The notes under the pieces were generated by a model. It did no database searches. It saw nothing but the letters and a program-made list of their open reading frames with translations, and was not told the origin of the DNA. The position numbers and the translations under genes are program-made. This document shows positions 51,590-63,700 of a DNA stretch of 64,000 nt, piece after piece. The first letter of the stretch is position 1; each line of letters opens with the position of its first letter. Origin of the DNA: Deuterostichococcus epilithicus (taxonomy: Eukaryota; Chlorophyta; Trebouxiophyceae; Prasiolales; Stichococcaceae); contig JAVTLE010000017.1 of the NCBI GenBank assembly GCA_033439295.1, positions 1,488,001 to 1,552,000 of the forward strand, in the 5' to 3' direction.

Positions 51590-54236
51590 ATGCCGAACAT
51601 CGCCCAAATTGACCCATATCAGGTCCAGAACATTAGTGTACTGAAACGACCAGATGCAGCACGAGCCAGAGAGCTCCTTGAAATTGTGGCAAAGCAAGTG
51701 CAGCCAATCTTGCGACGCAGGTGAGTCCTAAATCCGCATACAAATGCCTCGAACTTCACGTACCAGGATGCTACGGCGTTTCTAGAACGCGCGTGTCGAG
51801 CGGACGGCAGCAAACTCATGTAAGGCTGAATCTGCAGGCAATGGAGGGTGCCACAGCTGTCAGAGTTCTTCCCACGCAAGTCCGGCCTGCTGGTGCGCTC
51901 GCGCTGCACTGACGGCATGTTTCGCCAGTGCGTGTTGCCTCGACGACCACTGGCCTGACACTTACCGCTGCTGGGGATGTCAAACTGACCACAGTCTCTG
52001 ACACCATCAGGGCCTTAATATTGGCGGCGGCGGAGGCGCAACGCAGGAGATCAAAATCCGGCTGCGCCCGGCGCATGACGAGTCTTCCTTCTACGACTTC
52101 CACCACGTGCTCGGCACCATGATCCACGGTGAAGTGCCTGGAGCCAAACTCATTCTGCATTCTGGCAGGTCAGCCTCGGCAGCTTGTCGAGTGTGCATCT
52201 GGACTGTGGTGAACCCTCAACCGCTTGCTGTGCAGAAATCACGCACAACATCCATGGCGCACACGACGCAAGGTTCTACAAGCTCATGGACGAGCTGTGG
52301 GAGGCGAGTTCGTTCGCACAAATCCACGTCCTTGCTCGCAAGTCTCCCTGCAAGTAGATTGCGTGCTGTGGCGCATCACCTGAGCGCCTCCCAGCTCTTT
52401 GGGCTGTTGTTTTCCCTGACAGCGCATTCAGGGCCAAAGCTGCTGAGCAGCTTTCTGATGGTGTCAACAACAGGAGGTGGAGGACCTGATGGATCGCGGC
52501 GTCAGCGGCAGCGGCGCGGGCTTCGACGCCAAGTCTGTCGGACGCCTAGGCGGCCGCGGCCCGGTGCCGGTGCACAATCCCAATCCCCGCAAGCTGCGGG
52601 AGGTCGCCGTCAAGGTGGGTGTCGTCCCCATCTGCTCAGCTTTGCAGCACTGGGGCCACAGGACTTTTAACCTGAGACTAACGGTGCAACGACGAGCGGC
52701 CCGCGGCGGTGCACAATTCCACTCGTGCAGGTTGCGGGACGGCGCCTTCAAATGGGCGCCTGCCAGGGCTCGTTGTCACATCTGCTCTTCCAGGTCCTCA
52801 CAACCGTTTGCGCTTGCTTTTTTGCGAATCTGCGCCGATGCGCTCGCGAGCATGCGATGCTGGGGCATCCGATTACAAAGGGCACATCCTGGTGACAGGT
52901 CTGCGCTGTGCAGCTGGTGGCCAGCACTCGGTTGCTCTGTGATGCGATGCCCCAAGAGAGGCTGACTGGAGTGCCATGGGTTTTGCTGTGGACCTTTTAA
53001 CTGTGTATCTGTAGGCAGCGGAGGAGCGCGCGAAGAAGCAGGCACTGATGCCGAAGGGCGGCCAGCGCCTCGGCGGCGGCGGCGGCGGAGCCTGGACGGC
53101 GCTCACGCCCGCTCAGGTCCGGAGCACCCTTCACCTGTCCGCCTGCTGCACCCTCTACCTGTTCACAAACATGAGCGTCTTACAGGTCACGCCTCACTCG
53201 GCTGGACGCCGCAACGCTCGAAAACCTGTAGCAGACCGTTGCAGCTTGCGAGCCTGGCGTACTGGTGCTGTGATTTATCTGCGGAAGCAAGGCCGGAAGT
53301 GCGTCAGAAAACGGCGCTTGACCGTCAAGCTTCTGTCTGTTCAAGGGTTTGAACCCTAAACCCTGAACCACAGGCGGCGGCGCGCGCCGCAGAGCGGCGG
53401 GCGCGCGACAACCTGTGGTGCCCCTCCGGCGCGCACGGCACGCAGAACGTCGACTATGACGACGCCTCCGCCGAGGTGCACGTCGGCGACGGCGCCGCCT
53501 CGCAGCACAGCCGGCCCCCCGGCCAGCGGCAGCAGCAGCCGCCGCTGCCCGCGCCGGCGCCGGCTGCGGGCGGCGCGCCGGCACGCGGGCGCGCCGCCCG
53601 NGGGNGGCGGGGAGGCGGGCGGTGGCGGTGGCGGCAGGCAGAGGCGGCAACGCCGGAGGCACTGTGCCCATGGACGTTGACAGGCATGGGGCAGCCACCG
53701 TTGGTCCGTCGCAGTGGCAGCACGGCGCCGGCGCAGCCGTCATTGACCTGACAGAAGACGACGAGGACGGGTGCTGCTGCGGGAGTGCGCCGCGCGGACC
53801 CGGCGGCGGCTCAGGTGGCGGCTCAGGCAGCGGCAGCGGCAGGCACGATCACGGCGGCAGCAGCCTCGGCGGTGGCTGGCACGGTCGCAGCGGCGGCTCT
53901 GGCGCCTTTGGCGACGGCAGCTGGGCATGCGGCGCCTGCACGCTTGTGAACAGCGCAGACGACGGCCACTGCAGCGCGTGCGGGTTGCCAAGTCCTCGAA
54001 GCTCCCTTGGCAGAGCCGATGCGGGGACGGGTCTCGCATCAAGCCTTGCGGCGGCAGCGCGGCCAGGTGGCAGCAGTGGCGGCGCTGCAGGCAGGCGCGG
54101 CGGTCAGCAGTGGGCGTGCAAGTTCTGCACGCTTCAGAACGCAGAGGGGGTCTCCAACTGCACGGCGTGCGGCGAGTGGCGCTTCAGTATTGGGCTGCCG
54201 TCAGCTTCCCGACCAACAGTCGCACAGAAGATGTAG
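51590..54236 (+). CDS. Wss1-type WLM metalloprotease with SIM and two RanBP2 zinc fingers
   Basis: Seven exons: 51590-51720, 51838-51892, 52011-52128, 52236-52303, 52474-52614, 53015-53116 and 53374-54236 (stop TAG). The WLM domain is complete: ARELLEIVAKQVQPIL, WRVPQLSEFFPRKSGLLGLN, EIKIRLRPAHDESSFYDF and the catalytic zinc site MIHEITHNIHGAHDARFY (HExxH plus distal His), whose Glu codon is split by an intron. The long last exon contains NLWCPSGAHG, a SUMO-interacting motif VIDLTEDDEDG, and two RanBP2 fingers, WACGACTLVN...HCSACG and WACKFCTLQN...NCTACG. Yeast Wss1 and plant WSS1A degrade DNA-protein crosslinks in the nucleus with SUMO recognition. Exon 4 ends at a GC donor (AG|GCGAGT, 52304). 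Ns at 53601 and 53605 coincide with a frame change, so the local frame is unresolved. Confidence 0.92.
52690..52741 (+). repeat. Intronic echo of Wss1-like gene exon 5 end
   Basis: The stretch cggcccgcggcggtgcacaa and ttgcgggacgg resembles the exon 5 sequence cggcccggtgccggtgcaca and ctgcgggaggt (52560-52605), about 130 bases further on. The copy includes the region just before the donor but no donor. Confidence 0.5.
53601..53605. other. Ambiguous bases with frame change in Wss1-like last exon
   Basis: Two Ns fall where the frame for AEVHVGDGAASQHSR gives way to the frame for VPMDVDRHGAATVG and the SIM. Both sides are clearly coding, so an unresolved indel in GC-rich sequence is likely. Confidence 0.6.
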
Positions 54237-54969
54237 GAGAGGCGTCATTGTCGTGTACAACACTGTAAGCAGGCAGACTGCCGTCATGTGCTGTGTGGGT
54301 GCGGACGCATGTACTGGCCGGCTGGATCGAGCCTTGCTTATTTGCTGTGGGTTTCAGGCATTGGTCATATGAAGTATTGAATTTCTTTGCTGCGTTTGCG
54401 AGTAGAGGGTAGGTCTAAATGTGATGGAGCATGTGCTCCGAGCCGGTGTGAAGGAGATCACCACCCCCAAACAGGATGGAGCACTCTCGGGCGAGGCTCG
54501 AAAACATAAACAGAAGCAATTGCCCGTCCTTGTGCCTGAAACTCAGCAAAGCCATGTGTGCTTTCAGCGACAGCAGTGCAGCAGGTAATCTCACACAGCA
54601 GTCAACAAACAACATTTGACCACGAATTGCTCAAAATCGGTCTCTTGTCAACTGGTGCGCTCTGTGATCTTCGCATACACAACCAGATTGAAACCCGTAA
54701 TCCTCAGAATGCTTGCAAGCCCCAGTCCACACCCAGTCTAGTGGGCCATGAGTCCAATGTGGTGATGTCAATGACGGGCCACAGCCGCATGGGCCTAGCC
54801 AAGGTCTGCACCTGCCGCGCAGGCACAGACTACAAGCTGCCGCGCGCGAGCAGCTGACAAGCTGGGTTCGACTGCCGCCAGGCACGTTCTCCTCGACCAG
54901 CCAAGCCGAGCCTGAAGCCCTCTGCTTCGGGTTTAGATGGCTATCTTTCGCCGGACAGGCCGTTGAGAC
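54237..54969. other. Convergent intergenic region, no gene recognised
   Basis: The Wss1-like gene (plus) and the one-helix protein gene (minus) converge across 730 bases. A TGTAA pentamer, the usual green-algal polyadenylation signal, occurs at about 54264 but is very close to the stop. Nothing else is evident. Confidence 0.45.
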
Positions 54970-55949
54970 CTAGTCGAAGTCCAGGATGCCGGTGTACGAA
55001 GCCATCAATTTGAACTGATGGGGAAAGTCTACGCCTGTTGCAAACTCCGTCAGCAGCCCCACCGCGAAGCCGAACATGACCCACCGCCCGTTGGTGATCT
55101 CGTTGGCCTTCGTCCAGCCAAAAAACCTACGCCGCGAAAGTTAAAAGCGGATTTACCCAACAACACAAACGATTAGAAATGGAAGCTAGGCGCACGAGCG
55201 CAGTAGTGTGCAGCAGAAGAAGTTTGCAGGGGAGATACTTGGCGGCTTGTATGGTGTCGATCCGAATTGTCGATCCGAAGTGAGGGAAGGAAGGGGAGAC
55301 GGACGCACTGCGCCTTTTCGGCCTGCGCCACGAAGGTGCGCTCCCGGAAGTACTTCTGCATCGCCTTCGCCTGCTTCCGCTGGTAGTCGATCGACACGCT
55401 GCACTCGGCAGGCACCAGGGGTTTAGCTTGCTGAATTCAGCTTGCAGCCGTTCATGGGATGGCCCTGTCACACCCAACCACACCAATATGGCCTTGCAGC
55501 GTACGCGCTTGCCTGTGTGGCAGCTGGCTGCCCAGCCCCAGCCACAGCAGCTCAGAACTGCGTGCGCAGCGCATCTCGCACCAATACGCTCACATTCAGC
55601 TACACCACCAGCAGCAGAGCAACCACAAAACTGAAACGCAGCACAGGGAGTGTCGCCTTGCACACCCGCGCCCTGCCTGTTTCTGCCGGCAGCAGCCGGC
55701 GCACAGGATGCACACCAACAATAGCATGAACAGATAGCACGGTGGTACCAGTCCCAGGACGGGGTCGTCAGCGAGTACGGATGAGACTCACGTGCCCATG
55801 TCCTGGGCATTGCCGCCGGGGACTGTGGGGGCTGACGGCCGCGAGGGCGCCTCTGCGCTGTCAGCGGGCCGCGTTGGCCGATTCGGCGCCTGCGGCTCTG
55901 CCATGGCGAGGACTGCGCCTGCCCTGCATGGCCGCCGCGCCGCGCTGGG
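54970..55949 (-). CDS. One-helix LHC-like (HLIP/OHP2-type) plastid protein, 5' exon not resolved
   Basis: Three exons on the minus strand: 55949-55792, 55398-55309 and 55126-54970 (stop TAG), phases consistent. The last exon gives the chlorophyll-binding-type helix: FFGWTKANEITNGRWVMFGF then AVGLLTEFATGVDFPHQ, with E-x-x-N-G-R-W-x-M-F-G as in LHC helix I/III, ending SYTGILDFD. Upstream are SIDYQRKQAKAMQKYFRERT and a Pro/Ala-rich stretch preceded by SAARRPCRAGAVLAMAE, which looks like the end of a transit peptide. OHP2-type proteins bind chlorophyll and carotenoid in photosystem II assembly and photoprotection on thylakoids. The first exon with the true start lies right of 55949; a candidate at about 56160-56245 ends in phase but is unconvincing. 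The intron before the middle exon has a CTAAACCC motif about 25 bases from the acceptor. Confidence 0.82.
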
Positions 55950-57045
55950 CTGCACAGACAGGCACAGTGCCGTCAGAAGTTAGAAGGGAGATGCTCGGCA
56001 CGCTTTGCAGCGCCAGACGAGGCGGAACCTGGAGCAGAGTGAGCTCGTGACATCCAGCGGATCACGCTGGTGCTATGCACATCGGCGGCATCGCATGTGC
56101 ACCCCTCAAGTGCGCCGCGCCTCACCTTTGCTGTGAAATGCCGTGTCGAGCAGCGACAACCTGCGGCAAAGGCAAGTCCTTGCGTCTCAGCAGAATCGTT
56201 CGAAACGATGGCTGGTACAGCGCAATTCGAGGTTCAGGGGGTCCACGCATACAGACATGCTGCCCTCATGTGCGCCGCGTGCTATGTGCGCCTTCACTGG
56301 TGAGTGCAGGAGCTCGGAGCCTCCGGTGCGGGTCTCGAAAGATTAGCACTTGCAGGTGATTGTGTCTGAGCCTCTCCGGGGCACGTCAGGCCAGGAAAGT
56401 GCTCCCTCAGTGCTCTCGCATCACCTGCTGACGGGAGGACTGTCGAACCGCTGACCACGCTCTGCATGCTGGCTGTGTTCAGTGGACTGATCAGAATGTG
56501 GTCCTGTCGTGTGTGCTGCGTCCAGCTGCTGTTCGTTCGGAGTTTCAGGCCGCGCGCTGCAATTCCAGTTGCGTGCAGGGAGCAGGGCCTCACAGATGTA
56601 AACAGGGCGCGAGGAAGGTTCCACTCCGTCCCCTGCTCATCGGCTTCCCGCTGCCTGAACTACTTCCGCTGCACGATTGAGAGGCGAAATGGTTGACAGC
56701 CGGCTTGCAAGCCCAATATCTCGTGAGAAGAGTTAAAGCATAAAGAATACTAAGAAGTCCAGTATTCAGCTGCAGCATCAACGGCAACTGTGCGCCAACT
56801 CTGTCTCGCTGCACCCCGCTGTTTCTTCCGGAACCAGCGTGCACAGCTGCTGCAGCGAATGTAGGTGAATATGCTTGATCTGGGACATGGTGTGTTTCAC
56901 GTTCGTCCTGCTTGATTGCAGCCTCTGCGCATGCACTCCTCCTGACTGACGGTCGCTTGCTGCTCTCAAAGACGGAGCTGGGGCGGAAGTCCCCTGATCC
57001 AAAGCGTGGGAACGGAACCACGCCTGCAGCGCCTGAGTGGCAGCA
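55950..57045. promoter_or_regulatory. Upstream regions of the one-helix protein gene (minus) and RAE1 (plus)
   Basis: About 1.1 kb between divergent genes. It should contain the missing first exon(s) of the one-helix protein, both promoters and 5' UTRs. I could not place the missing exon with confidence. Confidence 0.4.
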
Positions 57046-59946
57046 ATGGCGGCCTTTGGCAGCGGCTTTGGTGCCGCTGCCGTAGCCAACCACAACCCCA
57101 ATAAGGACGTAGAGATCACCGCGCCGCCGGATGACTCCATCTCCAGCCTCGCTTTCAGCCCCAACGCCAACCTGCTGGTCGCCACCTCCTGGGACAACCA
57201 GGTGAGCTGGTGCAGCAAGCGGAGCATTTCAAGCGTGGTGAGGAGCTGGACCATGGGTGGCGCGCTTGCCTGCATCCCCGCTTACAACTGTACTGGGATG
57301 CCCGCTTTGAACGCAGTCTGCGCTGCAGTGTCGACTGCATGCGCGGCATTGACGCACTGAAAGATCGTCGATTTGATAATGGCGGCTTGGCAGAGTGCGC
57401 TCTCTGGAAGTACAAAACAGTTGGCCGTCGCGGCCGCAGGTGCGGTGTTGGGAAATCCAAGCCAACGGCAGCAGCGTGCCGAAGGCGGCGCACTCGCACG
57501 AGCAGCCGGTGCTGTGCAGCGCCTGGAATGCGGACGGCGCCACAGTCTACTCCGGCGGCTGCGACAACACCGTCAAAGCGTGGAATCTTGCCACTAACCA
57601 GCAGCAGGTGGGTCCCTGTCAATTGTCTTTTTCACGGCAACACGGGGGTATGGCAGTGCCTGCATCGCGCAGTCATTACTGGGGCAGTGGCCGACCTCGG
57701 CTGACCGGTTTCAACCAGCGAGCCTCAACACGGCGCCGGCACACATGCAGCATTCCCATCCGCAGGTGGTGGCGAAGCATGACGCGCCGGTGCGGCACTG
57801 CTTCTTCGTGAAGCAGCTGGGCAGCGGCATGCTGATCACCGGCGGCTGGGACAAGACCGTGCGGTATTGGGACCTCAGGTGGGCTTGCCGTTCTCATGGA
57901 ACCATCACCTGGCTATCATCTTGCAGTTGCGCGGCAGGTCTGATGCACAGCAGTCGTGGAGAGCCAGCAGCGGCGCTGACACCTCTGAACTTGCCGGCGG
58001 GCTCAGGTGGATATCAGACCCCCTGATTCAAGCTTTGACCTGTCGCAGGCAGCCGAATCCGGCGCACACGCAGCAGATGCCAGAGCGCATCTATGGCATG
58101 GATGTCCGGCACCCCCTGCTGGTCTGTCACCTCGCTGGAACCCCNCCGTTGCTGTTGCTCTGCTTCACTGGCGCAAGCGGACCTTGCGCAATCGCATACA
58201 TCTTGCATGCGCTGCTTTGCATTCGGACAGATGCCCATGTGATCATGGTCATCAACTTATGCGTCCATCCTTTGCGGCACAATGGTCTGGCAGGTCAGCG
58301 TGATCACAACAGTCGAAGGGTCCTTTTCAACACAACCGTTTCACAAAACAAGCAGATGGACAAGTGGTTAAGCAGCCAAACGTGTCACATACACGTGCAG
58401 GTGGTGGGCACAGCAGACCGGCAGATCAGCGTGTTCAACCTGTCGGCGCCGCAAACGCCGTACAAACAGCTGCAGAGCCCGCTCAAGTTCCAGACGCGGT
58501 GCGTTTTCCCAGGTTTAGGATTTAACGTTGAGCTGCATCACCATCCGCATCCAGCGTTTGCAGCTCGGCGGTGGGGCAGTCCCCCAGGTCCACCGCTGGC
58601 TCGGTCGCAGCGTCAGCAGGGTTTAAAGTTCAGGGTCTCATCAACAGCTGCTGCAGCCGTCAGCCAGGGGGCCGACTCTGCATGCCCCGCTGCGGGAAGC
58701 CGGCAGCGGCACGCGCCCACTCGATCATGCCGCTTGGAGGCCATGCACTGGCCTCAGGGGGATTTTGCATGGTTCGATCGCAGCAGACGCTACAAAATTG
58801 CACATTCCTGAGGGTCTATGCGCCTGCGGCATTGCGCAGGTGTGTGACCTGCTTCCCGGACACGACGGGATACCTGGTGGGGTCGATCGAGGTAAGCAGA
58901 TGCAAAGTTTTGTAGTAATGTTGCGTCGGTTCTGATAATGTTCATCACGACATGCCATGCGCTGTGCTTGCACAGCCAGCCACCAAGCATGATGCGCCTC
59001 TGCATTGCAGTCTGGCAGCAGCGCCGGCGCACAGCCTGTTCACCAAAAAGCGCCTTGCAGGACCTTGAAAGCTACTCTGAAACACAGAAACCCGGCCTGA
59101 TTCCGCGCAGCAGAGCTGGTAATCCATGAGTAATGCCTGCAGCGATGCTGGCAGTTCACGGTGCGCCGCACATTCCGCTGCAGGGCCGGGTGGCGGTGCA
59201 CCACGTGGAGGACGCGCAGCAGAGCAAGAACTTCACCTTCAAGTGCCACCGGGACGGGGCTGACATCTACGCCGTCAACGCCATCACCTTCCACCCGGGC
59301 TTTGGCACCTTTGTGACCGCAGGCTCCGACGGCGCCTACAACTTCTGGGACAAGGTGCGGATTCTTGGTTTTTCACTCGTCTTTCGAGCCATTTGCTGCC
59401 TGGAAAGGAGCCTTTCCCGGAAGCAAGAGGTTCCAGTTGGCCCACCTAGCTTCGGCGGCGGCGGCATTTCCATCCAGTTTTAGGTCAGCCGCGCTCGGCA
59501 GAGCGACAGAGCCGGCGGGCTTGCGGCTCGCAGGTCATTTGGCTGCTTGGTTTTATTCATTGCCCAAGCCTGCGCGCCGGTCGCATTTGGAGTGGGTGCA
59601 ACCCATGCCTGATGGCGCTCCTGCATCCAGGGCCTCGCCTCATGCCCAACATTCCTGGCCTGCTGTCCCTTGCCCCATATATATATGTATATGGATATTC
59701 ACCGCCCTCGTTGCACCTGACTCCCCGCAGGACTCGAAGCAGCGCCTCAAGGCCATGCAGAAGTGCGCGCAGCCCATCACGGCGGGCGCGTACAACCACG
59801 ACGGCAGCATCTACGCCTACTCTACCTCCTACGACTGGAGCCGCGGCCACGCGGAGTACAATCCTGCAACTGCGAAGAACCACATCCTGCTGCACTCGCC
59901 GGTGGAGGCGGAGGTGAAGGCTCGCCAGCGCGTCAGCCGCAGGTGA
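57046..59946 (+). CDS. RAE1: RAE1/Gle2 mRNA export factor (WD40)
   Basis: Eight exons: 57046-57201, 57440-57607, 57766-57878, 58049-58121, 58401-58498, 58840-58891, 59184-59354 and 59731-59946 (stop TGA), 1047 bases, 348 residues, the usual RAE1 length, all phases consistent. The N-terminus reads NPNKDVEITAPPDDSISSLA and WDNQVRCWEI. Blades follow: CSAWNADGATVYSGGCDNTV, ITGGWDKTVRYWDLR, VVGTADRQISVFNLS, GSIEGRVAVHHVED, then NFTFKCHRDGADIYAVNAIT and AGSDGAYNFWDKDSKQRLK, which are diagnostic of RAE1 rather than BUB3. The tail AYNHDGSIYAYSTSYDWSRG also matches. RAE1 binds NUP98 at the nuclear pore and supports mRNA export and spindle functions. An N at 58145 lies in an intron. Confidence 0.96.
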
Positions 59947-60730
59947 CCCAGCGGCGGCCATTGGTAGGGGATGTCGAAGGTTTAGATAGAGTCTGGCAGC
60001 CCGTGCCGGACACCGGCAGGGGTCTTTGCACAGTGGTGGTAGACAGCAGCCCGGAAGTTATATGGCCCGGACCATTGGCACATCACGCGGCGGTCTACAG
60101 CATGCTGCATGTTTTAGGCGAACATTTGGCAGCTGACATGACAGAGCATCTCCCAAGATCGCGGCAATCCTGCTCCCCTAGGAGTACCAGAGGTTGCACA
60201 TCTGGCAAGCCTATCTTGGCATCGGTGAATCGGTCTTTGCACATGTGATTATCAAAGGCAGGAGGGAGAAATGACTTTGCCATATGAAGGGGTCGTCATC
60301 TCTAGTCGAGAAGTGCATATCTGAAACCTACCTCTAATAACTCTCTAGCATTGAAGCCGCAATGGCGCAAGTGCGCCGTTGGCATTGGCATGCTTGACCA
60401 CCACAGAATGCCTGACCGTGCGCGCTCATCCGGCATACCTAGCTTGCAGTCAACACTGCAGTGGCGGCGTCGCAGATGAAATCCAGTCACCTACCCACAA
60501 GCCGCACTCAGGTTGATCTTGATTGACAGGCATGCAGCCATTGTGCCAACCCTCGAGTTTTCTCCCTCGTGTAGAGCTCGTTTCTGTGCCGCATTGTAAC
60601 GCGTTGTTGCTACTGCTGTTTCGGGAACTTGCAAAAGCTACGCTCACATGTTTGTATCAATGCTTTCAGCAGCCCGGCTAACATTACGTATTTCTGATGC
60701 AAGAACTGGCAGGCATCTGTCAACCATCCT
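59947..60730. other. Convergent intergenic region, no gene recognised
   Basis: RAE1 (plus) and ALG8 (minus) end towards this 784-base stretch, which should hold both 3' UTRs. No coding motif is seen. Confidence 0.5.
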
Positions 60731-63700
60731 TCAAACAACTTTGTCTCGTATTGCGTCCCGCTCGGCGCCGTTGCCGCCACGCCACCCCGCATAATCCGCC
60801 GCCATCTTGGCCCAAACCCACGTCACGCCGGCGGCGCAGTACACCGACGTCAGCAGCAGCGGCAGGAAGGGCAGCCGCTCACCACCAGAGATCAGCTGGC
60901 ACAAACCCCTGTGCCCAAAGGCACAGTAGAGCTCGAGAGGCACCAGGCCCCACAGGTAGACGCGCTCAAGCGCGGACCGGAGCAGCAGCGGTGTCCTGGC
61001 TGCGCCGGGCTGCTCCTTTGGCGCATCGCTGCCCCGCAGCGCGCGCGGCAGCAGCGCGAGGGCGGCCAGGTAGTAGGCCGCGTGCAGCGCGACCTGCGAG
61101 GCAGCGGTGCCATGTGTTGGTGGACCGACACCGCTGGGAACCATTGCGGACATCATGTACATCGCTGCCTGGCCGTCTGATGCCATGACCATTCCAGGAA
61201 CGTTTCCAGCACGGACGTCACGAGCAGGCGGACCAGCTTCAAGCAGGGCTGACTGCATCCGGCTTCTTCAGACCCAGCAGCCCGCGCCCGGCTCAGCAGT
61301 GCAGCAGCACCCAGAAAGCAATGGGTAAAAAATCGAAAGGATCGTGACAGAGTTCAGGGAAAGGGTTGAAGGAATGCTCGCCCACCTTGATGGGCCACTC
61401 CCGCGGCTCGTGAAGCAGCGGCAGCAGGCCGTGGTGCCCTGCCGCCGCCAGCAGCAGGAAGTCGGAAGCAGCGGCTCGCGAGCGTGTTGCGCCCAGCGCC
61501 AGCGGTATGAGCGCCTGCGCGGCAACACGATGTGAGAATGACGGTGCAGGCTGAGGTCGCAGCCTGCATGGCGGCGCGCTGCTTGCGTGCACACAACACC
61601 ACAGAAGCGGAGTGCAGCTGCAGAGCTTGGATGCGGGGGATTCCAGGGTGGGCGGCGTCACCAGTCAGCCTGCTACACAAGCGCTGATACAGACCAGGCG
61701 GACTCATTGAGGCAGAAACCACAGCGCCGTGGAAGCAGTGGCAAGTCCAGAATGCAGCAGGACGTGGCAGCCCAGAAAGTCCAGGACCGCACGTCCCAGT
61801 CCCGTCCAGTTTCAGCGCACAAGAACCTGCGGCGCACCGTCAGAATAGCCTTTTCGTGCACGTGGAAGCCGAACACGAAGGTCGCCAGCAGGCAGTAGGC
61901 GACGGCATCGCGGAAGGCGGACGGCGCCGGCCGCCGCCAGAGGGATACCAGCGCCGGCGCCTGCGCCGCGAGCACCGCTGCAGCAGTCGCGGCGGGGCCC
62001 ACCGTCGGCAGCACCGCGAATTCTCCTGCCCCCACCAGCCCGCCTGCAGGCGCCATTTGCATTGGGTTTGTTGCTTTGTTGCTTTGCGCACAGCACTTGA
62101 CACCCAGAATCAGACCAGAATTGCATCTGGAGCAGTGGAGCAGTGACAGCCGGCCACCGCCTTCATTGGGTCGTCTCCCGCCGCAAGGCCCAGGCTGTCA
62201 GGTGCGCCCATTTCAAGACCAGCTAGGCCAATCCAGCCAAGGGACAACAGCCGGGGGGACCCACTCACCCGTCAGGCCGGCCGGCTGCGCCCGCACTGAC
62301 AGCCCCAGGAGCGGCGCGGCTGCCGCCAGGCCGCGGTCCGCCGCGGCGTACAGCGCCCAGGCGTTGGGCGCCCAGTAGGCGTGCGTCAGGCCCCGTCCGA
62401 AGGGGAACAGCCTTGCAAGCACCTGTGGTGGTGCAGGAGAGCGATGTGGCTCACGTGCGCCAGGGACTGCCCATGAGGAGGGCAGCCGCCCCAGCATCGG
62501 CTCGCGCGGGTCCATGCCTCGCAGTGACAGGCGTTTCGTCTGAATGAGGCAGCTGAGCAGGGGCTGGGTGTTGTTGACTCGGCACTAGAAGTTTGCACCG
62601 TTCGAACCTCCCCGCTCACCAGGTGCAGCTGGCCCATGTAGATCCAGGGGCCGAAGGACAGAGCGCATATCGCTAGCACCACCGCCGCCAGCCTGCAGAA
62701 CTGGCTGACCATCTGCCGGCCCCTGCAGTCATGGCATGTGCGTGGCTGTGTAAACATGCGACACGGGCGAGGCCTGTGCCTGGCCACAGCAGGGGCCGGC
62801 GCACGACTGGACATCACCAGTCGTGCACTGCACCTGGGCGCAGACTGCGCAGCAGGCGCACAGGCACGACGGCCCATTCTGGCTGCCCCCCTTCACGGAC
62901 CAAACCCTACCGGCAGCCGTGGCGCAGCAGGTACACGAAAAAGGCGGGCGCCGCGGCGGCAAACAGGTGCTTCATGTTGAGCAGCACCGCGAACACCGCG
63001 GCGGCGGCGACGTCCCGCTGCGCCTCCGCCAGCGCAAGCGCCCACACCAGCAGGCCTGCACTTGAGGCAGCCGCCGCGTGTTCTGGACCCCACATGACAG
63101 GTGTGCTCGGCACCATCCAGCCCTTGTGTTGCAACGCTGCGATTGTGTGGAGGGGGCTGGCAGCAGACGGCCTGTGCTGGGACCATGCTTGTCCCATGCG
63201 CCAGCGTTCTTGCTCTGCCACAGACAAGCGTTCGTGTCCGTGACAGAGAACCAAAGAAGGCTCGCGGCAGCGCTGTGGGTCCTGGCGCAGCAAGTCGCAT
63301 GGCTACCTTTGCAGGAGCGCCCCTCCCAGCTTTCCAGATGTTTCAATAACTATGCTGATCATCCAAAGTCAAAGTGGGACAAAACACATGCAACAAAGTA
63401 CTCGCACCGAGAATACCAGCATGAAGGAAACCCCACCCAGGAGCAGGCCGTTGTACTGGAAGTGGATGTGGTCCACTATGAGCAGCCCTGCGCTGCCGAC
63501 CGCCAGCACAAATGCCGCGTCCCGCTGCCGCGCCGGCAGCTGGCGTGTTGCGTACGCCACGCCGCTGACGAGCACCAGGTCGGTGACCATGACGCTGCCG
63601 CGCTGCGGGCACGCGAGGCATGGAACGATCCGCATAGTGTGAATGGAAAAAAGGAAGCTGCCAGAGCACCCTCCAGAGTAAGCCCATGATGAGCTGACGA

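Noticed and set aside
53356-53370. Telomere-like CCTAAACCCT as a possible internal telomere or chromosome end
   Set aside because: Only one or two units occur at any site; there is no array.
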